The position numbers and the translations under genes were made by a program. DNA of 64,000 nt from Aquilaria yunnanensis (taxonomy: Eukaryota > Streptophyta > Magnoliopsida > Malvales > Thymelaeaceae), in assembly GCA_039654915.1 (NCBI GenBank), contig CM077600.1:41276492-41340491 (forward strand), written 5' to 3'. Below, piece by piece: positions 1 through 10,350 of the stretch; the first letter of the stretch is position 1; each line of letters opens with the position of its first letter. The notes under the pieces were generated by a model. That model did not search any database. It was not told the DNA's origin and saw nothing but the letters and a program-made list of their open reading frames with translations.

Positions 1-49
1 GGGAAATTTGGAATTGGAGCTAATTTTGTTCTCCTCATGATTTTATCAG

Positions 50-1274
50 TATGGGGTTGAATTTGTTGCTGAGCATGTGCTGCCAATACTCATTCCTCTG
101 CTCACTGCCCAACAGTTGAACATTCAGCAGTTTGCCAAATATATGCTATTTGTCAAGGATATCCTGAGGTATTATTATTAATTATTATTGCACCTGTAAG
201 ATCCTTCCTGACCTAGAGCCTTCTTGGAAGGCACTTTTAACTTGAAGCACAGAGAATAAATAGGAATACTAAGAAGAAAATCTTTTTTTGTTGCTTTTCA
301 GAACTCTTGAATGCTGTTAACTCTTGATTTTATCTTATTGCAGAAAGATAGAAGAACAAAGAGGGGTTACCGTGACAGATTCTGGAATACCAGATCTCAA
401 AAAAGCTCCTGTTACCAATGGACTTGAGCCCCAATCCTTGAGCAAATCGAATGATACTGGTCCCCAATCCAAGAGTAGCCCTACTTGGGATGAGGATTGG
501 GGCCCTACCTCTAGAAGATCATCTGCTTCTTCGCAGTCTTCGACCAACACATCCACTCAGCGCATTTCGGTTGATAGACCAGGTCAAACGTCATCATTAG
601 AATCTTCCATGCTGTCTGCTTTATCCAGCCAGCAAACTACTATGTCATGTACTGCAGTTGACATAGAGTGGCCTCCTAGGCCATCATCTGTTGCTATCCC
701 TCAGTCAGGTTTGGGTGAGGATGAGCAGCAAATGGATGCAGGAGAATCATCCACCCCAAGCTTGGATGATATAGATCCTTTTGCAAACTGGCCTCCAAGG
801 ACTAGAGCTTCCAGCAGTCTTAGCAATGGCACTGTGGATGCACCTATAAACAACCTTGGATCTGGTTCAATCTCAGGTGGAGCCAACAGTATGAACTCTC
901 AATCTATACTTGCAAACAGTTGGGCTTCCAATGGCCAAAGCTCATGGGAGCCACAAAAATCAACCCTGGGGAGTTCAATTTCTAACACGAGTGTGCTTAT
1001 CAGCGGGGGATTAAATGCTCCAAATTCTATTGGGTACTTGAAACAGAGTCGGGTTTCACCTTTGGGAAGTTCTGGTTTTACTGATCAGAAGCCAATGGAT
1101 CTTGGATCGATATTTAGTTCTACCAAGAATGAGACTTCTGCCCCGAAGCTTGCACCCCCTCCCACAACTGCGGTTGGCAGAGGCAGAGGCAGAGGGAGGG
1201 GAGCAACATCAAATTCTCGCTCTAGCCAAGCTAAACAGACAACTGAACAGCCGCCTCTTCTGGATCTGCTATGA
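50..1274 (+). CDS. SCYL2: SCY1-like pseudokinase SCYL2, C-terminal part (gene runs off the left edge)
   Basis: Two exons are visible, 50-168 and 344-1274, joined in frame across a GT-AG intron; together they give 350 codons with the stop. The first encodes an alpha-helical HEAT-like stretch ([18 protein letters not shown]). The second encodes a Ser/Pro-rich disordered tail with two similar DPFANWPPR / DIEWPPRP patches, a GRGRGRGRG run and the ending PPLLDLL. Plant SCYL2 proteins have an N-terminal kinase-like domain, a HEAT region and such a tail; they associate with clathrin-coated vesicles at the trans-Golgi and in endocytic traffic. LLDLL looks like a clathrin-box-type motif (inference). 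The kinase-like domain and start lie outside the window. The family call rests on recognition of the tail and the preceding helical segment; SCYL2A versus SCYL2B cannot be decided. Confidence 0.85.
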
Positions 1275-1824
1275 AGTGTGTTTGAATTCTTATAGCCCGA
1301 GACATGTATGGAGGTATGGTTTCCTGGTCATGTGTTTGTTAGATGGCATCCAATGCCTTAGCAGATCAGTTGCCTTCTGAGAAATATGATTGCTGAGGCG
1401 TGGTAAAAGTTTTGCAGTTCAGACTTCAGAGGACGGTGTAACTAGAATTGTCTGTGAGATTAATAGCTTGCTGTTGGCGTCTGTAATCTATTGTTATTTG
1501 CCCTCAAACACGATTGGTATTTTTTTTGACATTATATCTTGGTTTCTTCTGTTGAATTTCAATAGTCTTCTTGATGTAAGCAATATTTGTGGCCATACTG
1601 TATTCTTTTTCCTTTCCCAAAAAAACAAAAAATAATAGTAATATATAAAGTTAAGATGGTTTAGTTGTTGCAGAAACTGCTGGCCTCCATTTTCTTTTCC
1701 TTAGATTGCGATGCTGTTTCTGTTTTGGAGTTGCATGCTTCTTTTGCAAGTATCCTGTCGGTCCCACGATGAAGCCCATACATTTGAAAATTAGCGATTG
1801 GGTCATATGCTGCAACTGCAGTGA
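1275..1824. other. Shared 3' intergenic region between convergent genes
   Basis: This 550-bp stretch separates the stop codons of the SCYL2 and mannanase genes and should hold both 3' UTRs. It contains T-rich tracts and A-rich stretches near 1615-1650 that could serve in polyadenylation. Short open frames here lack coding character. No separate gene is seen. Confidence 0.6.
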
Positions 1825-3558
1825 TTAGTCTGCAGGTGTTGGTAATTTGTAATTCTGGGGAGTTCTTTGTGTGTGTTGAAGAACATTCATCCTATCGGAT
1901 TGTTGAGCAATAACACTTGCTGTGGATTGTTCTTGCGATAGCACGATCTCATATCCATCGTAAAATGGCTCCATCTCCTCTCCCATGATCTGCCAAACCA
2001 AGCCACCTGCAATAGTCCCTCCCTTTCTGGCCAAGTTGTATATGCTGCTGTATACAGAATCCAAGAATTTGTCCCTGCTATCTGTGCTGTACCCTGTGTC
2101 GTTCTTCGACTTCCCAAATTCTGAGAAAACCAGAGGCTTCTTCAGACTATTCCTCGAGTCTTTCCAGTGACTTGTGATCCAGTTCTGCATAAATCCCATC
2201 TGTTCATCCTCCGACTGACCCAACAACCTGTTGTTCCAATGAAAGAGCAGAAGTTAGTCATCAGGGCTGTTTGGTCCTATATGTTGACCATATACAAGCT
2301 TCCATTAGAAGATACCAGAGATCTGGATAAGCATGAATGGTGGTGAAATCAATGTCCCCGACAAGATGGTTGCTGATAAAATCAGTTCCGAAGAGATGGC
2401 CTCCAGGGTTGAATTGCTTTCTGTCTGGCTTGGAATCTCCATAGAAGCCTTCCATGCCTATTGTCAACAAGTGTTTGTTGTCAATAGATTTTACGTACGC
2501 GGCCATCTCTTCAACCCAACCCTGCAATTTATCACAACATCAAAATTCTCCTCTTCATCATCATTTTTACCATTCATATATGTTGCTAATGCCAGTGTGA
2601 GTTTTCTAGTGTCAGCTAATATCAGAAGTCTTAAGAGTTTTTCTCTATAAATTATATACAGGCCAAAGAACAGATTGGCAAAGCTGAGCTGCAAAAATAC
2701 TTGTAGCATTTGGCCAGAGTAATCGACTTGGCAGCGTGGTTCATTAATCAACTCCCAGGCCATTATTGTGGGATCGTCCTTATATTGAACTCCCGTGATC
2801 GTATTGATCCTCGTCAACACTTTCTGTCAACCACAAAGAAAACTATAAGCTGTTAGGATATATTCAGCTCTTCCCGGCCCTAATATAGCGCTAGCTAGCT
2901 CTGTTCATGGGGGGAAAGTAATGAAACCTGAACATGGTTCTGGTAGTAACTCTTGACAAGTGCGTTAGTGTAGAATTCGTCGTCGCCGTTGATGGATACG
3001 CCAGCATTTTTAGCCCATTCCGTATACTGAGGTCTTCCTCCGAAGTCCTTGTAGTTGTTGCTTAAAGTCAGAATCAACCGGATTCCATATTCTCTTGCTT
3101 CAGAAGCCACGAAATCAAGTGCCTGAAATAATATACTCATTAGTTACGTAATCAGCTAAGTGTTAATTTGGGGGCCGGAAGGAGAGAGGGCCACCGGCCG
3201 GGTCTAAAAATGTGTGTGTTTCAGAGGCAGATCAGACCTGAAAGAATGTCTCGTTGTAAATTCCGGGAGAAATCTGGAGTGCTTGATCGCCTCCGTCGCT
3301 GAAGGCCCACGTCCGACAGACAGAGAGACCGGAGGAGGCGGCATCTCGGAAAACGCTGCTAACTCGGAACCTCTGGCTGGGCTGAGCAGCAACGTACATC
3401 ATCCAGTAGGAATTGAATCCATTGAACAGAAATGGAGTGCCATTGAGGACAAACTGCGTTTCTCTGGTTTTAATAAACTGATCTGAAGTTGCAGAAGCCA
3501 ACGCTTCAAAATCATGCAGCATCACAAGAAAGAAGAGAACCCCACAAATTTTAGCCAT
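1825..3558 (-). CDS. Mannan endo-1,4-beta-mannosidase (GH5 family), secreted
   Basis: Five exons on the minus strand, 3558-3238, 3122-2928, 2823-2701, 2521-2316 and 2227-1825, join in frame with GT-AG borders to give 415 aa, normal for plant endo-beta-mannanases. The N-terminus has a hydrophobic signal peptide (residues about 1-22). Diagnostic segments follow in order: [29 protein letters not shown] with the acid/base Glu, [17 protein letters not shown] and FSEFGKS with the nucleophile Glu. The enzyme cleaves internal beta-1,4 links of mannans, galactomannans and glucomannans in the cell wall, in germination, softening or wall remodelling. All catalytic residues are present and no frameshift is seen. 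It belongs to the MAN1-MAN7 group; I do not assign a number. Its 3' end faces SCYL2. Confidence 0.95.
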
Positions 3559-3610
3559 CTTTAATTGATCTTGGTGGAGATCAACTATTGAAACAATATG
3601 TGATCATTGG

Positions 3611-3641
3611 TATATATATTTTGGTGCCCATTTATATATAG
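3611..3641 (-). promoter_or_regulatory. Probable TATA region of the mannanase gene
   Basis: Two TATATATA-type stretches (3611-3619 and 3633-3640) lie about 55-80 bp upstream of the ATG at 3558, a normal distance for a plant core promoter with a short 5' UTR. The transcription start is inferred, not seen. Confidence 0.4.
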
Positions 3642-3659
3642 TTTTGTTCCTTTAATTTG

Positions 3660-5640
3660 TCGTGAAATTGGTAAATTACCAAGACAAAAGTATTGGTAAA
3701 GAAATCATAACATGAAACTGGTGCCTTCATGTTCATGCATGCTTGTCAAGTGCAATCTAACACCAACGAAGACGTAGCTACGATGCAAGATTGTTTCTAA
3801 TAAATGCTCGATCCAAAACCATGAAGCCAGCACTAATCCATTGGCTACATGTCGTTACAAATTCAAATGTTAAAGATTATAGTATTATAGTATTATTTTC
3901 TAGTAATAGCACAGTTGGTGGACATATATTTATATAATAATAATTGTCACACAATTCGCATGACTAGAGTCACACGAATAATGTTTTTCCATAAAGTATC
4001 GATTGAGGCATTATCCATTTTAGAACACACAAGAATACAGTTTTAAGAAGTCGATTTTGAAGGCAGGAAAGCACCAATTTTTGCACTTGCTCTAAGTGTA
4101 AGAATTTTGCAGTGATCCTTGTTGTATTCGGTACTCAAAACATTACATTTAAGAGGATATAAAAGTGAAATTCTAAGGGTGTGTTTTCTGAATGGAGACT
4201 GGAGAGCTGAGGAAGCTAATTATTCATGCAATTATCTGGCAACCGAACCTTTTTCCATGTGTCTTCGAAATAATGCAAGGGTAATCTGTGAACAAAATAT
4301 AACTACGTCGGATTTTGCTTGGGACAGATATGTGTATGAGACCAAACAGTCCCTAGGAGTCTACCCCACACCTCATTTCTAGAAGTTAGTTGAGTTGAGT
4401 GGTTCATGTGCCCAAACTTGCTAACTCTAGTGGCTGCCAACAGAATTACTTGGGTGGTTTATGTGTCCAAACTTGGTAAGTCGAGTGGCTTGTTGGCGTC
4501 TTGGACTCTTGGAAGTGGCACACGGAACGGAATGGAGCTGAACAAAATAGAGAATCCACTACAGTACTTTTACAAAATACTATTTGCCAATCATAGTCTC
4601 AAAACAAAAGTATATTTTATACCATTTTATGATATTTTGGAACGTCTCAGGAAAAAATAGTGTCAATGAATTTGGAATATAACAAGTAAATCAAAATTTA
4701 TTTAATAGGTTTTATAATTTTTATGAAGTCGAATAATTTAAATTTGTGTTTCTAAGAAAGAAATCAATTTGTATTTTGCTACTTATATAACTATTAGCTT
4801 ACATTTAAAAAAGATTTTTATTTTCAAAACCAAATATTAGCATTGCGATGAACATTAATTGTACAAGCTTAGTACGTACCTAGTGGGTTGGATTAATAAG
4901 GTTGAGAAGCAGTTTTCTTAATGGCAATTACGTGACCTGGTAGCAAACTCCAAGCACATTTTCAAGAACTACCAATCAATCCACTCCCTTACCATTTAAC
5001 GACATTCTGTCAAATGATCGCACTTGTCCAACTTCCATCCATTATTGGACCAACTCAATGCGAAGTGGAAATCTCAAGGGCTGCCGATGTCCAATTTTTA
5101 GTTAGAGGAACAACTTGTTCGAGTTAACAAAGTTTGAGGGCTTTCAGTGAGTTTAGGACAGATATAAATCTGAAAAAGTTTATTATTGTAATTATTATTA
5201 TTTATTGAAGATTAAAAAAAAAAAAAAGTGACATCTAACATTAACATACAGTGAAAGGGGAATTAAATAAACTTCAAAAGACAAGTGTTTGAAAAACTGT
5301 TTCGTGAAATATTGTAGTTATGGAACTCCACAAAGTCGAGGCCTAATCCTAGTGTAGAAATCACTTCTAAACTGTGGAATCTGACAGCTCAATTCATGTT
5401 TCAACTTGCTTAGCAGTAGAGGCATAACCTGCTGTTCTTTTCCTTCTACAAGCAATAGTTATATATAGTTAGCCAGGTTGTAGGTGTTAGTTAAGCCGAC
5501 ATTTGCATGTAAGCTCTTCAAATTCTTGCCCAGGCCCAGTCATTCCAAGATTTCTTCCAGATTTACTTGGTCCTAAACTTCTATTGTCTATATTGGACGT
5601 TTAAAGTTTCTTATATTGTCCCACACTGTCAAGTCAACTA
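3660..5640. other. AT-rich intergenic DNA
   Basis: About 2 kb without a recognisable gene. Open frames at 4119-4382 and 4406-4660 show no recognised domain. The 3' half is very AT-rich, with poly-A near 5215-5228. No inverted-repeat ends or target duplications were recognised. Confidence 0.5.
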
Positions 5641-5649
5641 ATAAGTGCA

Positions 5650-5781
5650 AAAGGCGTGGGGCTCATGGCCCACATACTCACTAGTCTCAGGTTCAGGTCC
5701 TTCCTCCCCTTTCACCTCCTTTAAACCCTTAACTTATAATATAGAGTTTCTGAGTACCAAAAAAAGAAAAAAAAAATCCTT
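5650..5781 (+). mobile_element. SINE-like retroposon (tentative)
   Basis: The segment has tRNA-promoter-like boxes: an A-box-like GGGGCTCATGGCCC near 5658-5671 and a B-box-like AGGTTCAGGTCC near 5689-5700, about 30 bp apart. It ends in an A-rich tail at 5759-5777. This is the layout of plant tRNA-derived SINEs. No clean target duplication was found, so the call is tentative. Confidence 0.4.
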
Positions 5782-5989
5782 GTGTCAACCTTAAAAAGCA
5801 GCCATCATCAGTGGTGATATACCCCAAGTTGCAGAGAGAGTTTTTCTTTCGTCCTGGACCGAGCTCATATGTTCATTCACACTCACAAGCTAACCATTTG
5901 AAAGATTCATCTATATATTTAATTTCTCGAAGAAAAGTCCTAGTTTCTCGAGCAATTAAGTGTCCGAATTCAACCGACAATGGACTGAT

Positions 5990-6490
5990 GACTCATTATT
6001 TCAAACTCGAGCTTCTTTTGTGTTTGTTGCACTAATCTGGATCCAATCTACGCTGGCTTTGGGGTCCGAGTCCTGGAAGGAGGCTTATGCGACGCTCTTT
6101 TAGTTAAACGTTGAGGGTACCTGTTGGGAGGTAGATCGTTTTCGGAAAGTCCAAACGTGACACCGGGTCCAACCAACAAGGACATAGATATATATTGGTC
6201 GCTTTGGTCTCTGATGGCGTACGTCTCAGATTACGCCAATTAAATGCCTTGTCAGGGTAAACCAAAACTAATTATTTTTCCAATCAATTTCCAGTTGTTG
6301 GTTCAGATTCACGGGTGTACATCATTTCTTAAGAGTAACTTGTTTTTTCAGTTCATGAGTTCAGACCAGCCAATCCACATTTATTTGGTAGCTCCAAGAT
6401 TCAAATTTAGCTGTTAATTTGTTCGTTGTTTTTCTTTATGCCCAGGACGATGGATGGAAGAGGGCACTATTTTACTCTGCCATATATGAA
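5990..6490 (+). pseudogene. Decayed copy of IPUT1/PGSIP6 exon 1 and part of intron 1
   Basis: From about 6001 to 6245 the sequence tracks exon 1 of the intact gene at 30588-30824. Shared tracts include CTTTGGGGTC, GGAGGCTTATGCGACGCTC, GACACCGGGTCCA and GGTCGCTTTGGTCTC, in the same order and at similar spacing, with indels and in-frame stops (for example TTTTAG after the GACGCTC tract). A GGTAAACC at 6257 sits where the parent has its intron donor. A second match at 6450-6482 (GATGGAAGAGGGCACTATTTTACTCTGCCAT with changes) corresponds to parental intron 1 near 31417-31450. Because intron sequence is retained, this is a DNA-level duplicate, not a processed retrocopy. Exons 2-9 were not seen nearby. 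The copy is non-functional. Confidence 0.8.
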
Positions 6491-7674
6491 AGTTGAAACT
6501 TTGAGGCTTTTCATAAACTTGTTTAAAAATAAATTGTTGATGTATAATATTTTGATATATAGTGATTATTTGCCTGATTTGTATACCAATTGAAAATTTA
6601 TACTTAAGGAAATTCATAGAGTTTGTTTCATTTTTTTTTTTTAAAAATTAGATACTCTTTATTGATTTTTATTATTCTTATAATCTGGATAAGAAAAACA
6701 AATCATAAAAAAGTAATTACTTTATTGCAAAACAGGACTAGTGGAAGAAATCGAGCGCAACATTCCAACCGCCAATGGCTCAATTTAGAGAAGTTGGGTG
6801 TTTTGGCTCAAACTGTACAAGTTGGAGGACTTTGCTTTTAATTAAGCTTAAAGCCACGTGATTGGAATTATTGAATTTCCAGCGTATAATTCCTTCTCGC
6901 GGCTAGTTTTTTGCGTTTCTCTTGGCCCAAGTTTTTGATGTGTGGAAGAATGTTTAGGAGTTTTATTTTGTTTGAGATTTGATTTTTGTAATTTTTTTTT
7001 AAGTTTTTATGTATCCTATAAATAGTTAAATTGTGTTAGGATTAGAATGTCAGAAAAATACCAATGTTATAAAGAAATGAAATGATCCCAAAATGATAAG
7101 TAGAGATCTGAAATTTGAGAGAAATAAGATGAGAAGTCTTTTATATTCTTATATTTTTTGCAATTATGTAAAAACAAGAGGTAAATGTTATTAGTAATGG
7201 TAGGAGATCCATATGTCCATGTAAACACTAAAGGACCTACTTCTATTGTAATTTTTATAGTTTGTCTAGTTAAACTTCTCTATTTTGTGAATGCATGGTA
7301 GTTAAAGAGGCACATTAAATATTATGTTATTGTTTGGATGGCGGTTGTTGTTCGCCACAATGGGCCATTGTGGAAATTTATTTTCCCAAAAAAAAATTAT
7401 TAATGGCAACGGAAAACCAACAACTTGTTAGAAGCCTAGAATCCCAACCTTACACAACAACGGGATCAAATATGACTTGGAGTTACACCGAAACTATACC
7501 CGTGGCAGTGAACCTGGTCAGATATACCGCATGAAGTACTACTTATCACGTGTATGGGCAAAGATTTTTGTTATTTGCGGGATTTTTACATGAAATATAT
7601 AGGTATACCGCCATGAACAAATGTTTTTTTTTTTTGTGTCTTTTTTAAAAATTTATCGGGTTTACAATGATATA
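6491..7674. other. AT-rich intergenic DNA
   Basis: This 1.2-kb region between the pseudogene fragment and the CACTA element contains poly-T and poly-A tracts. Open frames at 6623-6841 and 7334-7534 show no recognised domain. Nothing else is supported. Confidence 0.5.
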
Positions 7675-7677
7675 CCG

Positions 7678-7806
7678 CACTACAAGAAAATAACAATTTG
7701 GGGCCGGTTTTTTGGAACCGGTTACTTGAAACCGCTCCCAAATTAATCGGGACAAAAATTTTAGACTCGGTTTTTATGACCGGTCCTAAAAGTGCTCCTA
7801 ATTTCG
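7678..7806. repeat. CACTA left terminal inverted repeat and subterminal repeats
   Basis: After the 12-bp terminus come copies in both orientations of a motif resembling CCGGTTNNTTGGAACCGGTT and ACCGCTCCCAAATTAAT. Such repeats in En/Spm bind TNPA-type proteins and bring the ends together. They match, in degenerate form, the right-end array at 14015-14375. Confidence 0.8.
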
Positions 7807-7904
7807 TCCACCCGCCCCATGTCCCCAAATTCCAATTTCACTCCCATCTGCGCGCCGGGTAGCTAGCTTGAACCCTAGAAGCTCTTCTCTCTTCAGCAGA
7901 GAAT

Positions 7905-8046
7905 CCATCACTGCACAGCAGCTCTGGTTTTGAATCCATCGCTGGTCCATCCTCGCACAGTAGCTTTGATGATCGCTGGTCCATCCTCGCACAGCAACTC
8001 TGATCACTAGTACATCCTCGCACTTAGAATCCATCGCTGGTCCATG
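7905..8046. repeat. Short tandem repeat inside the CACTA left arm, about 35-bp unit
   Basis: Three to four imperfect copies of a unit like ATCGCTGGTCCATCCTCGCA followed by CAGCAGCTCTGAT. The unit produces repetitive shadow frames on the minus strand (7798-8034). It is probably not coding. Confidence 0.65.
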
Positions 8047-8403
8047 TCAAACTATTCATCCGATTGGGCGCTAGAGCTTGCATCCAATCAGAGCTTGCAT
8101 TGATTGCTGCCGATTCGTCACTTGCATCTATAGCCGCCGCTAGAAAAGATTGCGCGCCAGATAAGATTGCTGCCACCTTTAACTTGCCCGACTATTACCA
8201 TGCCCAATCCGTTTTTCAGGTTCACCATTGACATTAAAAATATAGCAATTGTAGATTGCTAAAATTTGTTTTGTTAAAATTCATACCGGAATGTGTATGA
8301 CTGTAGCCAATGGTTGCCTTTCTAACATTTAACTTTTTTCTTTGTAAAACAGCTTTTGAAATGCAGTTGGTGTAATTTAATTGGTAATTTCTTGCTTGAA
8401 TAG

Positions 8404-8905
8404 ATCAATCGTTGCTTCTTGATGACACTAGGGCAAGGGGCTTTATGTATTATTCATATGCTGGTGCGCCATTCAAAGGTACATGGCCTGAGCTTTTGGC
8501 GTAGTTATTGATGTACTAGCTAATAGCTACCAAATAACTGCTTTCTTTATATACTTATGCAAAACATTTGTGACTAAGCTCAAAGGATATTAGTATTTCA
8601 TAGAGAAGGCTTAGTTTTCTTCCCTTTAAAGTTAAGTTAAACATTTGAAGGAAAAGAAAGTAAAGATCTAGTTCATATTCTGTTGGGCAATCTGAGCATA
8701 GATGATTTATAAATTATATGTTACTATGAATGCAAACGTAAAATTGTAGGACTCATTATCAAGTTTGTTTTTTTTTTTTTCTGTGATTGCTTCACTGAAG
8801 TCTCCCCATCTCCCTGTTTGTTTCTTTCTCTCAACACTTGCAGTGAACCGGCAAGGCGACATTGCTACCGAAAGGCAGAAAATTCATCTAGGACAGATTG
8901 GCTAA
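8404..8905 (+). pseudogene. Possible captured host-gene exons within the CACTA element
   Basis: Two short blocks look like protein-coding exons. The first, 8404-8478, reads QSLLLDDTRARGFMYYSYAG then APFK and is followed by a GT donor. The second, 8844-8905, follows TTGCAG and reads VNRQGDIATERQKIHLGQIG then TAA. The phase matches across the 365-bp intron (AAA G / TG AAC). The peptide looks natural, but I do not recognise the family, and no start codon or upstream exon is evident. It lies outside the TNPA-like gene, so it could be a transduplicated host fragment or a leftover exon of an element gene. The function is unknown. Confidence 0.4.
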
Positions 8906-10350
8906 CAATCATAGTAAGATTTGCACTTTTCAGAATAGTATATATATTCAGAGTTGGGGACATATAGAGATGTTGAGAACAATTTTAGCGATCTTGAATC
9001 ATATAGTTTTAATGGTTTCAGAGCTCGTGATCATCCTATACTGGAAAAGATTTTCTCTTATCTTTGTTAATTTTTTTGGTTTAATCTTCTAAATATTTTT
9101 GAAAATATAGTTTAAGGTTTGTTAAGTAAATTCTAGATGTCTCGGATTATGCTAATTCCTAAAGCACATGATTGTTTAATACTAAATGCCAAATTTTCTC
9201 TTTCCCCTACAACTAGTCATAATGGCATGGTAAAATCTATTATACTAAGAATCTACTATATATATGAGTTTTGAATTTAATTTTTTTTCCTGGTATATAC
9301 CGTTGAGATTATTTATGGATATATTTTTTTTAATTTTTCATTTGTGTTGATGTGGGTGGCGGACACATGAACATGAACCTTGTCCTAACTGAACCCTATC
9401 ACATTTTTTTTATGTTAGATAACTTTTTCCTTTGAACAACTTTTTCTTGTAAACAACAAAAAATGGGGGAAATAAGTTAACCCCCAACAAATGGTTTGGT
9501 TTTCTGTTGACATGTGTTGTGTATTTTCTACTTCCTGGTGCCTTTGATAAAAGTAATATGCAAGGAGTTCTAAGATAGTGTTATTTCCTCTAACTTACTT
9601 TGTAGGTGATCTTGCTTCTTCACACCTACAGCTGTTGTAGTTAGCTCTAAAACCGCACCTTTACTGGTCTTGCTATAGTTGGATCTATTCTCAACAGCAG
9701 GTGCTTGTTATGTCTTTTATTACTTGGTTATATATATATGTTTCGCATGTGCTTGTTGCTAGTTATATAGTTTTATTTAATGGTATGATATATATGTTTT
9801 ATGTGGAATTTTACTAGTATTTGGCAATGAAGTGTGTGACATTTATGTTCTTTGCATATGTGCATTTCTTGGTATTTAATAGGCACATGGTGATATACCA
9901 ATTCTTAAAACATTGGATTTTTTATATACATTTGACTTTTAAATAAATATTTTTTTTACATATTATTTGGCAATGAAGTGTGTGACATTTTTTCCTTCAG
10001 ACAGTATATGTCAATTTAAGATATCCTTTGCTCCTATGCTTCCTACTTCTTATCAGCTGATATCTATCATCATTGAACCTTGTTTTGTTTTTAATTAGCA
10101 AAAGCTTTGTTTTCTGGCCTGTAGGTCTTTTTGCCTTGGTTTTGACTTGTTTTATGCAATATTGTTCCTGAACTTGCTTTCGGAACTTGTTTTCTGGACT
10201 GTAAATGCCATTGCTGGATCAGCAGAAACGGTTTTAGTCTCACCTCCTTTTCTCCCTAAATTTCTATGGATTACATTCTAGACATTTTTTAACTTCTTTC
10301 CTTTTGTGGTGCAGATTTGAGAACCATTTAACATAAGAAGGAGGAATCTA

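Noticed and set aside
335..886. Minus-strand open frames opposite the SCYL2 exon
   Set aside because: They are shadows of a Ser-rich coding exon; the plus strand has the family sequence and splice sites.
4119..4660. Two plus-strand frames of 84-87 codons in intergenic DNA
   Set aside because: No recognised domain, no start context and no splice structure.
7798..8034. Minus-strand frame with repeated ARMDQR-like strings
   Set aside because: It is produced by the ~35-bp tandem repeat in the CACTA left arm.
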